64,000 nucleotides of DNA from Coriaria nepalensis (Eukaryota > Streptophyta > Magnoliopsida > Cucurbitales > Coriariaceae). Each line of letters opens with the position of its first letter. Positions within the stretch are counted from its first letter, which is position 1. The DNA is taken from positions 43,679,501-43,743,500 of the forward strand of contig CP114481.1 in assembly GCA_027186245.1 (NCBI GenBank), in the 5' to 3' direction. This document shows, in pieces, positions 11,401-22,985 of the stretch. Below the pieces are notes generated by a model, which saw only the letters and a program-made list of their open reading frames with translations, was not told where the DNA came from and did no database searches. The translations under genes were made by a program, and so were the position numbers.

Positions 11401-12100
11401 CATTGATCATTTGCAAGTTATGCACAAAAGTTGTGTCTGTGGTGAAAAAATAGAATTCGTTCGAATTGCTTTGAAAGAAGATATTGAGTTGAAATGACAA
11501 ATTGAAATGATTTTAAGGTTAAACGAATGGACACTTTCCTTGCATTGATCATTTGCAAGTTATACACAAAACTTGTGTTTGTAGTGCAAAAATAGAATTC
11601 GTTCGACTTGCTTTGAAATAATTTATTGACTTAGACTGACTCATTGAAATGATTTTAAGGTTAAACGAATGCACAATTTCCTTGCATTGATAATTTGCAA
11701 GTTATGCACAAAACTTGTGTTTGTAGTGCAAAAATAGAATTCGTTCGAGTGCCTTTGAAATAAGTTATTGACTTGAAATGACTCATTGAAAAGATTTTAA
11801 GGTTCAACGAATGCACACTTTCCTTGCATTGATCATTTGGAAGTTATGCACAAAACTTGTGGTTGTAGTGCAAAAATAGAATTCGTTCGACTTGCTTTGA
11901 AATAACATATTGACTTGAAATGACTCATTAAATGATTTTAAGGTTAAAAGAATGAACACTTTCCTTGCATTGATCATTTGCAAGTTATGCACAAAACTTG
12001 TGTTCGTAGTGCAAAATTAGAATGCGTTAGAATTGCTTTGAAATAAGTTATTGACTTGAAATGATTCATTGAAATGATTTTAAGGTTAAACGAATGCACA
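11401..12100 (+). repeat. Mosaic stretch with two long-range partners
   Basis: The first part, with GTGTCTGTGG and the rare GACAAATTG, matches about 14950-15230 at an offset of 3549 (25 monomers less one base). The second part, with GAGTGCCTTTG, TTGAAAAGATT, TTTGGAAGTTATG and GAAATAACATATTG, matches about 1137-1560 at an offset of 10526 (74 monomers plus the 18-bp insertion). A one-base deletion lies near 11928-11931 (ACTCATTAAATG). Confidence 0.75.
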
Positions 12101-14460
12101 CTTTCCTTGCATTGATCATTTGAAAGTTGTGCACAAAAGTTGTGTTTGTAGTGAAAAAATAGAATTCGTTCGAATTGCTTTGAAAGAATATATTGAGTTG
12201 AAATGACTCATTGAAATGATTTTAGGGTTAAACGAATGGACACTTTCCTTGCATTGATCATTTGCAAGTTATGCACAAAACTTGTGTTTGTAGTGCAAAA
12301 ATAGAATTAGTTCGACTTGCTTTGAAATAAGTTATTGACTTGAAATGACTCATTGAAATGACTTTAAGGTTAAACGAATGCACACTTTCCTTGCATTGAT
12401 CATTTGCAAGTTATGCACAAAAGTTGTGTTTGTAGTGAAAAAAAAGAATTCGTTCGAATTGCTTTGAAAGAAGATATAGAGTTGAAATGACTCATTGAAA
12501 TGATTTTAAGGTTAAACGAATGCACACTTTCCTTGCATTGATCATTTGCAAGTTATGCACAAAACTTGTGTTTGTAGTGCAAAAATAGAATGCGTTCGAC
12601 TTGCTTTGAAAGAAGATATTGAGTTGAAATGACTCATTGAAATGATATTAAGGTTAAACGAATGCACACTTTCCTTGCATTGATCATTTGCAAGTTATGC
12701 ACAAAAGTTGTGTTTGTAGTGCAAAAATAGATTGCGTTCGACTTGCTTTGAACTAAGTTATTGACTTGAAATGACTCATTGAAATGACTTTAAGGTTAAA
12801 CGAATCCACACTTTCCTTGCATTGATCATTTGCAAGTTATGCACAAGACTTGTGTTTGTAGTGCAAAAATAGAATTCGTTCGAATTGCATTGAAAGAAGA
12901 TATTGAGTTGAAATGACTCATTGAAATGATTTTAAGGTTAAACGAATGCACACTTGCCTTGCATTGATCATTTGCAAGTTATGCACAAAACATGTGTTTG
13001 TAGTACAAAAATAGAATGCGTTCGACTTGCTTTGAAAGAAGATACTGAGTTGAAATGACTCATTGAAATTATTTTAAGGTTAAACGAATGCACACTTTCC
13101 TTGTATTGATCATTTGCAAGTTATGCACAAAACTTGCATTTGTAGTGCAAAAATAGAGCTCGTTCGGATTACTTTGAAATAAGATATTGACTTGAAATGA
13201 CTCATTGAAATGATTTTAAGGTTAAACGAATGCACATTTTCCTTGCATTGATCATTTGCAAGTTATGCACAAAACTTGCATTTGTAGTGCAAAAATAGAA
13301 TTCGTTCGACTTGCTTTGAAATAAGTTATTGACTTGAAATGACTTATCGATATGATTTTAAGGTTAAACGAATGCACACCTTCCTTGCAATGATCATTTG
13401 CAAGTTATGCACAAAAGTTGTGTTTGTAGTGAAAAAATAGAATTCGTTCGAATAGCTTTGAAAGAAGATATTGAGTTGAAATGACTCATTGAAATGATTT
13501 TAAGGTTAAACGAATGCACACTTTCCTTGCAATGATCATTTGCAAGTTATGCACAAAACTTGTGTTTGTAGTGCAAAAATAGAATTCGTCCGACTTGATT
13601 TGAAATAAGTTATTGACTTCAAATGACTCATTGAAATGATTTTAAGGTTAAACGAATGCACACTTTCCTTGCATTGATCATTTGCAAGTTATGCACAAAA
13701 CTTGTGTTTGTAGTGCAAAAATAGAATGCGTTCGACTTGCTTTGAAAGAAGATATTGAGTTGAAATGACCCATTGAAATGACATTAAGGTTAAACGAATG
13801 CACACTTTCCTTGCATTGATCATTTGCAAGTTATGCACAAAAGTTGTGTTTGTAGTGCAAAAATAGATTGCGTTCGACTTGCTTTGAACTAAGTTATTGA
13901 CTTGAAATGACTCATTGAAATGATTTTAAGGTTAAACGAATCCACACTTTCCTTGCATTGATCATTTGCAAGTTATGCACAAAACTTGTGTTTGTAGTGC
14001 AAAAAGAGAATGCGTTCAACTTGCTCTGAAAGAAGATATTGACTTGAAATGACTCATTGAATTGATTTTAAGGTTAAACGAATGCACACTTTCCTTGCAT
14101 TGATCATTTGCAAGTTATGCAAAAAACTTGTGTTTGTAGTGCAAAAATAGAATTTGTTCGAATTGCATTGAAAGAAGATATTGAGTTGAAATGACTCATT
14201 GAAATGATTTTAAGGTTAAACGAATGCACACTTTCCTTGCATTGATCATTTGCAAGTTATGCCCAAAACATGTGTTTGTAGTACAAAAATAGAATGCGTT
14301 CGACTTGCTTTGAAAGAAGATACTGAGTTGAAATGACTCATTGAAATTATTTTAAGGTTAAACGAATGCACACTTTCCTTGTATTGATCATTTGCAAGTT
14401 ATGCACAAAACTTGAATTTGTAGTGCAAAAATAGAGCTCCTTCGGATTACTTTGAAATAA
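12101..14460 (+). repeat. Mosaic with an internal 8/9-monomer echo
   Basis: The rare word ATAGATTGCG occurs at about 12729 and 13865 (1136 bp, 8 monomers apart), while CAAAACATGTG and the GAGCTC monomer recur at 1278 bp (9 monomers). The second version thus has one extra monomer, which carries GTGCAAAAAG and GCGTTCAACTTGCTC near 14000-14030. GAGCTC (SacI) in place of the usual GAATTC lies at 13156 and 14434. Both versions are echoed again at 15986-17270. Confidence 0.75.
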
Positions 14461-15985
14461 GATATTGACTTGAAATGACTCATTGAAATGATTTTAAGGT
14501 TAAACGAATGCACACTTTCCTTGCATTGATCATTTGCAAGTTATGCACAAAACTTGTGTTTGTGGTGCAAAATTAGAATGCGTTCGACTTGCTTTGAAAT
14601 AAGTTATTGACTTGAAATGACTCATTGAAATGATTTTAAGGTTAAACGAATGCACACTTTCCTTGCGTTGATCATTTGCAAGTTGTGCACAAAAGTTGTG
14701 TTTGTAGCGAAAAAATAGAATTCGTTCGAATTGCTTTGAAAGAATATATTGAGTTGAAATGACTCATTGAAATAATTTTAAGGTTAAACGAATGGACACT
14801 TTCCTTGCATTGATCATTTGCAAGTTATGCACAAAACATGTGTTTGTAGTGCAAAAATAGAATTCGTTCGACTTGCTTTGAAATAAGTTATTGACTTGAA
14901 ATGAGTCATTGAAATGATTTTAAGGTTAAACGAATGCACACTTTCCTTGCATTGATCATTTGCAAGTTATGCACAAAAGTTGTGTCTGTGGTGAAAAAAT
15001 AGAATTCGTTCGAATTGCTTTGAAAGAAGATATTGAGTTGAAATGACAAATTGAAATGATTTTAAGGTTAAACGAATGGACACTTTCCTTGCATTGATCA
15101 TTTGCAAGTTATGCACAAAACTTGTGTTTGTAGTGCAAAAATAGAATTCGTTCGACTTGCTTTGAAATAAGTTATTGACTTAGACTGACTCATTGAAATG
15201 ATTTTAAGGTTAAACGAATGCAGACTTTCTTTGCATTGATCATTTCCAAGTTATGCACAAAAGTTGTGTTTGTAGTGAAAAAATAGAATTCGTTCGAATT
15301 GCATTGAAAGAAGATATTGAGTTGAAATGACTCATTGAAATGATTTTAAGGTTAAACGAATGCACACTTTCTTTGCATTGATCATTTCCAAGTTATGCAC
15401 AAAAGTTGTGTCTGTGGTGAAAAAATAGAATTCGTTCGAATTGCTTTGAAAGAAGATATTGAGTTGAAATGACTCATTGAAATTATTTTAAGGTTAAACG
15501 AATGGACACTTTCCTTGCATTGATCATTTGCAAGTTATGCACAAAACTTGTGTTTGTAGTGCAAAAATAGAATTCGTTCGACTTGCTTTGAAATAAGTTA
15601 TTGACTTAGACTGACTCATTGAAATGATTTTAAGGTTAAATCAATGCACACTTTCTTTGCATTGATCATTTCCAAGTTATGCACAAAAGTTGTGTTTGTA
15701 GTGAAAAAATAGAATTCGTTCGAATTGCTTTGAAAGAAGATATTGAGTTGAAATGACTCATTGAAATGATTTTAAGGTTCAACGAATGCACACTTTCCTT
15801 GCATTGATCATTTGCAAGTTATGCACAAAACTTGCGTTCGTAGTGCAAAAATAGAATTCGTTCGACTTGCTTTGAAATAAGTTATTGACTTGAAATAACT
15901 CATTGAAATGATTTTAAGGTTAAACGAATGGACACTTTCCTTGCAATGATCATTTGCAAGTTATGCACAAAACATGTGTTTGTAG
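14461..15985 (+). repeat. Mixed block with founder-like variants of the 17-22 kb zone
   Basis: About 11 monomers, including GCGTTGATC with AAGTTGTGCAC, GTGTCTGTGGTG, GACTTAGACTGACTC, and CTTTCTTTG paired with ATTTCCAAG. These same variants form the 6-monomer unit at 17661-19364. The TTAAATCAATGC monomer at about 15640 recurs at 22311 with an offset of 6671 (47 monomers less three known deleted bases). Confidence 0.7.
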
Positions 15986-17270
15986 TGCAAAAATAGAATT
16001 CGTTCGACTTGCTTTGAAATAAGTTATTGACTTGAAATGACTCATTGAAATGACTTTAAGGTTAAACAAATACACTTTCCTTGCATTGATCATTTGCAAG
16101 TTATGCACAAAAGTTGTGTTTGTAGTGAAAAAATAGAATTCGTTCGAATTGCTTTGAAAGAAGATATAGAGTTGAAATGACTCATTGAAATGATTTTAAG
16201 GTTAAACGAATGCACACTTTCCTTGCATTGATCATTTGCAAGTTATGCACAAAACTTGTGTTTGTAGTGCAAAAATAGAATGCGTTCGACTTGCTTTGAA
16301 AGAAGATATTGAGTTGAAATGACTCATTGAAATGATATTAAGGTTAAACGAATGCACACTTTCCTTGCATTGATCATTTGCAAGTTATGCACAAAAGTTG
16401 TGTTTGTAGTGCAAAAATAGATTGCGTTCGACTTGCTTTGAACTAAGTTATTGACTTGAAATGACTCATTGAAATGATTTTAAGGTTAAACGAATCCACA
16501 CTTTCCTTGCATTGATCATTTGCAAGTTATGCACAAAACTTGTGTTTGTAGTGCAAAAAGAGAATGCGTTCAACTTGCTCTGAAAGAAGATATTGACTTG
16601 AAATGACTCATTGAATTGATTTTAAGGTTAAACGAATGCACACTTTCCTTGCATTGATCATTTGCAAGTTATGCAAAAAACTTGTGTTTGTAGTGCAAAA
16701 ATAGAATTTGTTCGAATTGCATTGAAAGAAGATATTGAGTTGAAATGACTCATTGAAATGATTTTAAGGTTAAACGAATGCACACTTTCCTTGCATTGAT
16801 CATTTGCAAGTTATGCACAAAACATGTGTTTGTAGTACAAAAATAGAATGCGTTCGACTTGCTTTGAAAGAAGATACTGAGTTGAAATGACTCATTGAAA
16901 TTATTTTAAGGTTAAACGAATGCACACTTTCCTTGTATTGATCATTTGCAAGTTATGCACAAAACTTGCATTTGTAGTGCAAAAATAGAGCTCGTTCGGA
17001 TTGCTTTGAAATAAGTTATTGACTTGAAATGACTTATCGATATGATTTTAAGGTTAAACGAATGCACACCTTCCTTGCAATGATCATTTGCAAGTTATGC
17101 ACAAAAGTTGTGTTTGTAGTGAAAAAATAGAATTCGTTCGAATAGCTTTGAAAGAAGATATTGAGTTGAAATGACTCATTGAAATGATTTTAAGGTTCAA
17201 CGAATGCACACTTTCCTTGCAATGATCATTTGCAAGTTATGCACAAAACTTGTGTTTGTAGTGCAAAAAT
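15986..17270 (+). repeat. Second copy of the 12.3-14.4 kb mosaic
   Basis: The AAGATATAGAG monomer at 12471 recurs at 16161 (26 monomers less two bases), and 13.6-14.45 kb matches about 16.2-17.0 kb at 2554 bp (18 monomers less two bases). The two-base loss is in ACAAATACACTTTCC at 16061-16080, where the expected GC of ATGCACAC is missing. A GAGCTC monomer lies at 16988. Confidence 0.8.
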
Positions 17271-17660
17271 AGAATTTGTTCGACTTGATTTGAAATAACT
17301 TATTGACTTGAAATGACTCATTAAAATTATTTTAAGGTTAGACGAATGGACAATTTCCTTGCATTGATCATTTGCAAGTTATGCCGAAACTTGTGTTTGG
17401 CGTGCAAAAATAGAATTCATTCGACTTGGTTTGAAATAAGTTATTGACTTGAAATGACTCATTGAAATGATTGTAAGGTTAAACGAATGCACACTTTCCT
17501 TGCATTGATAATTTGCAAGTTATGCACAAAACTTGTGTTTGTAGTGCAAAAATAGAATTCGTTCGACTTGCTTTGAAATAAGTTATTGACTTGAAATGAG
17601 TCATTGAAATGATTTTAAGGTTAAACGAATGCACACTTTCCTTGCGTTGATCATTTGCAA
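17271..17660 (+). repeat. Old monomer pair related to the left edge of the window
   Basis: TTTGTTCGACTTGATTTG, ACTTATTGACTTG, AATGGACAATTTCC and TTTGGCGTGC appear in the same order as at about 925-1080. The offset is 16344, which is 115 monomers plus the 14 net inserted bases I counted between them. This copy has a one-base loss at 17381-17390 (ATGCCGAAAC). Its survival far from its partner suggests an old segment. Confidence 0.75.
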
Positions 17661-18512
17661 GTTATGGCCAAAAGTTGTGTCTGTGGTGAAAAAATAGAAT
17701 TCGTTCGAATTGCTTTGAAAGAAGATATTGAGTTGAAATGACTCATTGAAATGATTTTAAGGTTAAACGAATGAACACTTTCCTTGCATTGATCATTTGC
17801 AAGTTATGCACAAAACTTGTGTTTGTAGTGCAAAATTAGAATGCGTTCGACTTGCTTTGAAATAAGTTATTGACTTGAAATGACTCATTGAAATGATTTT
17901 AAGGTTAAACGAATGCACACTTTCCTTGCGTTGATCATTTGCAAGTTGTGCACAAAAGTTGTGTTTGTAGTGAAAAAATAGAATTCGTTCGAATTGCTTT
18001 GAAAGAATATATTGAGTTGAAATGACTCATTGAAATGATTTTAAGGTTAAACGAATGGACACTTTCCTTGCATTGATCATTTGCAAGTTATGCACAAAAC
18101 TTGTGTTTGTAGTGCAAAAATAGAATTCGTTCGACTTGCTTTGAAATAAGTTATTGACTTAGACTGACTCATTGAAATGATTTTAAGGTTAAACGAATGC
18201 AGACTTTCTTTGCATTGATCATTTCCAAGTTATGCACAAAAGTTGTGTTTGTAGTGAAAAAATAGAATTCGTTCGAATTGCATTGAAAGAAGATATTGAG
18301 TTGAAATGACTCATTGAAATGATTTTAAGGTTAAACGAATGCACACTTTCCTTGCATTGATCATTTGCAAGTTATGCACAAAACTTGTGTTTGTAGTACA
18401 AAAATAGAATGCGTTCGACTTGCTTTGAAAGAAGATATTGAGTTGAAATGACTCATTGAAATGATTTTAAGGTTAAACGAATGCACACTCTCCTTGCATT
18501 GATCATTTGCAA
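17661..18512 (+). repeat. 6-monomer unit (852 bp), tandem copy 1
   Basis: GTTATGGCCAAAAG at 17661 recurs at 18513 and 19365, each 852 bp apart. Between them the order is constant: GTGTCTGTGG; AATGAACAC with GCAAAATTAG; GCGTTGATC with AAGTTGTGC; AATGGACAC ending in AGACTGACTC; GCAGACTTTCTTTG with TTTCCAAG; and GTAGTACAAAAATAG. I noted one base difference between copies (18490 C in ACACTCTCC against T in copy 2). Confidence 0.9.
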
Positions 18513-19364
18513 GTTATGGCCAAAAGTTGTGTCTGTGGTGAAAAAATAGAATTCGTTCGAATTGCTTTGAAAGAAGATATTGAGTTGAAATGACTCATTG
18601 AAATGATTTTAAGGTTAAACGAATGAACACTTTCCTTGCATTGATCATTTGCAAGTTATGCACAAAACTTGTGTTTGTAGTGCAAAATTAGAATGCGTTC
18701 GACTTGCTTTGAAATAAGTTATTGACTTGAAATGACTCATTGAAATGATTTTAAGGTTAAACGAATGCACACTTTCCTTGCGTTGATCATTTGCAAGTTG
18801 TGCACAAAAGTTGTGTTTGTAGTGAAAAAATAGAATTCGTTCGAATTGCTTTGAAAGAATATATTGAGTTGAAATGACTCATTGAAATGATTTTAAGGTT
18901 AAACGAATGGACACTTTCCTTGCATTGATCATTTGCAAGTTATGCACAAAACTTGTGTTTGTAGTGCAAAAATAGAATTCGTTCGACTTGCTTTGAAATA
19001 AGTTATTGACTTAGACTGACTCATTGAAATGATTTTAAGGTTAAACGAATGCAGACTTTCTTTGCATTGATCATTTCCAAGTTATGCACAAAAGTTGTGT
19101 TTGTAGTGAAAAAATAGAATTCGTTCGAATTGCATTGAAAGAAGATATTGAGTTGAAATGACTCATTGAAATGATTTTAAGGTTAAACGAATGCACACTT
19201 TCCTTGCATTGATCATTTGCAAGTTATGCACAAAACTTGTGTTTGTAGTACAAAAATAGAATGCGTTCGACTTGCTTTGAAAGAAGATATTGAGTTGAAA
19301 TGACTCATTGAAATGATTTTAAGGTTAAACGAATGCACACTTTCCTTGCATTGATCATTTGCAA
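18513..19364 (+). repeat. 6-monomer unit (852 bp), tandem copy 2
   Basis: Direct second copy of 17661-18512 in the same monomer order. After 19365 a third copy starts but changes partner at about 19435 (TTGACTTGAAATGAGTC in place of TTGAGTTGAAATGACTC), where the clean tandem pattern ends. Confidence 0.9.
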
Positions 19365-22300
19365 GTTATGGCCAAAAGTTGTGTCTGTGGTGAAAAAATA
19401 GAATTCGTTCGAATTGCTTTGAAAGAAGATATTGACTTGAAATGAGTCATTGAAATGATTTTAAGGTTAAACGAATGGACACTTTCCTTGCAATGATCAT
19501 TTGCAAGTTATGCACAAAACTTGTGTTTGTAGTGCAAAAATAGAATTCGTTCGACTTGCTTTGAAATAAGTTATTGACTTGAAATGACTTGTTGAAAAGA
19601 TTTTAAGGTTCAACGAATGCACACTTTCCTTGCATTGATCATTTGCAAGTTATGCACAAAAGTTGTGTCTGTGGTGAAAAAATAGAATTCGTTCGAATTG
19701 CTTTGAAAGAAGATATTGAGTTGAAATGACTCATTGAAATGATTTTAAGGTTAAACGAATGGACACTTTCCTTGCATTGATCATTTGCAAGTTATGCACA
19801 AAACTTGTGTTTGTAGTGCAAAAATAGAATTCGTTCGACTTGCTTTGAAATAAGTTATTGACTTAGACTGACTCATTGAAATGATTTTAAGGTTAAACAA
19901 ATGCAGACTTTCTTTGCATTGATCATTTCCAAGTTATGCACAAAAGTTGTGTTTGTAGTGAAAAAATAGAATTCGTTCGAATTGCATTGAAAGAAGATAT
20001 TGACTTAGACTGACTCATTGAAATGATTTTAAGGTTAAACGAATGCAGACTTTCTTTGCATTGATCATTTGCAAGTTATGGCCAAAAGTTGTGTCTGTGG
20101 TGAAAAAATAGAATTCGTTCGAATTGCTTTGAAAGAAGATATTGAGTTGAAATGACTCATTGAAATGATTTTAAGGTTAAACGAATGAACACTTTCCTTG
20201 CATTGATCATTTGCAAGTTATGCACAAAACTTGTGTTTGTAGTGCAAAATTAGAATGCGTTCGACTTGCTTTGAAATAAGTTATTGACTTGAAATGACTC
20301 ATTGAAATGATTTTAAGGTTAAACGAATGCACACTTTCCTTGCGTTGATCATTTGCAAGTTGTGCACAAAAGTTGTGTTTGTAGTGAAAAAATAGAATTC
20401 GTTCGAATTGCTTTGAAAGAATATATTGAGTTGAAATGACTCATTGAAATGATTTTAAGGTTAAACGAATGGACACTTTCCTTGCATTGATCATTTGCAA
20501 GTTATGCACAAAACTTGTGTTTGTAGTGCAAAAATAGAATTCGTTCGACTTGCTTTGAAATAAGTTATTGACTTAGACTGACTCATTGAAATGATTTTAA
20601 GGTTAAACGAATGCAGACTTTCTTTGCATTGATCATTTCCAAGTTATGCACAAAACTTGTGTTTGTAGTGCAAAAATAGAATTCGTTCGACTTGCTTTGA
20701 AATAAGTTATTGACTTAGACTGACTCATTGAAATGATTTTAAGGTTAAACGAATGCAGACTTTCTTTGCATTGATCATTTCCAAGTTATGCACAAAAGTT
20801 GTGTTTGTAGTGAAAAAATAGAATTCGTTCGAATTGCATTGAAAGAAGATATTGAGTTGAAATGACTCATTGAAATGATTTTAAGGTTAAACGAATGCAC
20901 ACTTTCCTTGCATTGATCATTTGCAAGTTATGCACAAAACTTGTGTTTGTAGTACAAAAATAGAATGCGTTCGACTTGCTTTGAAAGAAGATATTGAGTT
21001 GAAATGACTCATTGAAATGATTTTAAGGTTAAACGAATGCACACTTTCCTTGCATTGATCATTTGCAAGTTATGGCCAAAAGTTGTGTCTGTGGTGAAAA
21101 AATAGAATTCGTTCGAATTGCTTTGAAAGAAGATATTGACTTGAAATGACTCATTGAAATGATTTTAAGGTTAAACGAATGGACACTTTCCTTGCAATGA
21201 TCATTTGCAAGTTATGCACAAAACTTGTGTTTGTAGTGCAAAAATAGAATTCGTTCGACTTGCTTTGAAATAAGTTATTGACTTGAAATGACTTGTTGAA
21301 AAGATTTTAAGGTTCAACGAATGCACACTTTCCTTGCATTGATCATTTGCAAGTTATGCACAAAAGTTGTGTCTGTGGTGAAAAAATAGAATTCGTTCGA
21401 ATTGCTTTGAAAGAAGATATTGAGTTGAAATGACTCATTGAAATGATTTTAAGGTTAAACGAATGGACACTTTCCTTGCATTGATCATTTGCAAGTTATG
21501 CACAAAACTTGTGTTTGTAGTGCAAAAATAGAATTCGTTCGACTTGCTTTGAAATAAGTTATTGACTTAGACTGACTCATTGAAATGATTTTAAGGTTAA
21601 ACAAATGCAGACTTTCTTTGCATTGATCATTTCCAAGTTATGCACAAAAGTTGTGTTTGTAGTGAAAAAATAGAATTCGTTCGAATTGCATTGAAAGAAG
21701 ATATTGAGTTGAAATGACTCATTGAAATGATTTTAAGGTTAAACGAATGCACACTTTCCTTGCATTGATCATTTGCAAGTTATGCACAAAACTTGTGTTT
21801 GTAGTACAAAAATAGAATGCGTTCGACTTGCTTTGAAAGAAGATATTGAGTTGAAATGACTCATTGAAATGATTTTACGGTTAAACGAATGCACACTTTC
21901 CTTGCATTGATGATTTGCAAGTTATGCACAAAACTTGTGTTTGTAGTGCAAAAATAGAATGCGTTCGACTTGCTTTGAAATAAGTTATTGACTTAGACTG
22001 ACTCATTGAAATGATTTTAAGGTTAAACGAATGCACACTTTCTTTGCATTGATCATTTCCAAGTTATGCACAAAAGTTGTGTCTGTGGTGAAAAAATAGA
22101 ATTCGTTCGAATTGCTTTGAAAGAAGATATTGAGTTGAAATGACTCATTGAAATTATTTTAAGGTTAAACGAATGGACACTTTCCTTGCATTGATCATTT
22201 GCAAGTTATGCACAAAACTTGTGTTTGTAGTGCAAAAATAGAATTCGTTCGACTTGCTTTGAAATAAGTTATTGACTTAGACTGACTCATTGAAATGATT
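19365..22300 (+). repeat. Rearranged zone built from the 6-monomer unit
   Basis: GTTATGGCC markers stand at 19365, 20075 and 21069, giving spacings of 5 and 7 monomers instead of 6. Bases 19365 to about 19990 repeat at 21069 to about 21700 (1704 bp), including the rare ACTTGTTGAAAAG and AAACAAATGCAGAC. At about 20640-20760 one AGACTGACTC/TTTCCAAG monomer is doubled. The pattern is what repeated out-of-register exchange within a 6-mer would leave. Confidence 0.75.
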
Positions 22301-22985
22301 TTAAGGTTAAATCAATGCACACTTTCTTTGCATTGATCATTTCCAAGTTATGCACAAAAGTTGTGTTTGTAGTGAAAAAATAGAATTCGTTCGAATTGCT
22401 TTGAAAGAAGATATTGAGTTGAAATGACTCATTGAAATGATTTTAAGGTTCAACGAATGGACACTTTCCTTGCATTGATCATTTGCAAGTTATACACAAA
22501 ACTTGCGTTCGTAGTGCAAAAATAGAATTCGTTCTACTTGCTTTGAAATAAGTTATTGACTTGAAATAACTCATTGAAATGATTTTAAGGTTTAACGAAT
22601 GGACACTTTCCTTGCATTGATCATTTGCAAGTTATGTACAAAACTTGTGTTTGTAGTGCAAAAATAGAATTCGTTCGACTTGCTTTGAAATAAGTTATTG
22701 ACTTGGACTGACTCATTGAAATGATTTTAAGGTTAAACGAATGCACACTTTCCTTGCATTGATCATTTGCAAGTTATGCACAAAAGTTGTGTTTGTAGTG
22801 AAAAAATAGAATTCGTTCGAATTGCTTTGAAAGAAGATATTGAGTTGAAATGACTCATTGAAATGATTTTAAGGTTAAACGAATGCACACTTTCCTTGCA
22901 TTATCATTTGCAAGTTATGCACAAAACTTGTGTTTGTAGTGCAAAAATAGAATGCGTTCGACTTGCTTTGAAATAAGTTATTGAC
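22301..22985 (+). repeat. Junction block, partner of 15.6-15.95 kb
   Basis: It contains the TTAAATCAATGC monomer (22311), TATACACAAAACTTGCGTTCG and GTTATGTACAAAAC. The order parallels 15640-15950. A one-base deletion at 22901-22910 (GCATTATCATTTG in place of GCATTGATCATTTG) is unique in the window. No longer unit is visible. Confidence 0.65.

Noticed and set aside
11804..11992. 62-codon open frame, readable on the minus strand
   Set aside because: It runs through ordinary satellite and exists because a one-base deletion near 11930 changes the frame at the monomer joint. No family resemblance, no conserved counterpart in other monomers; 142 bp rotates frames each unit.
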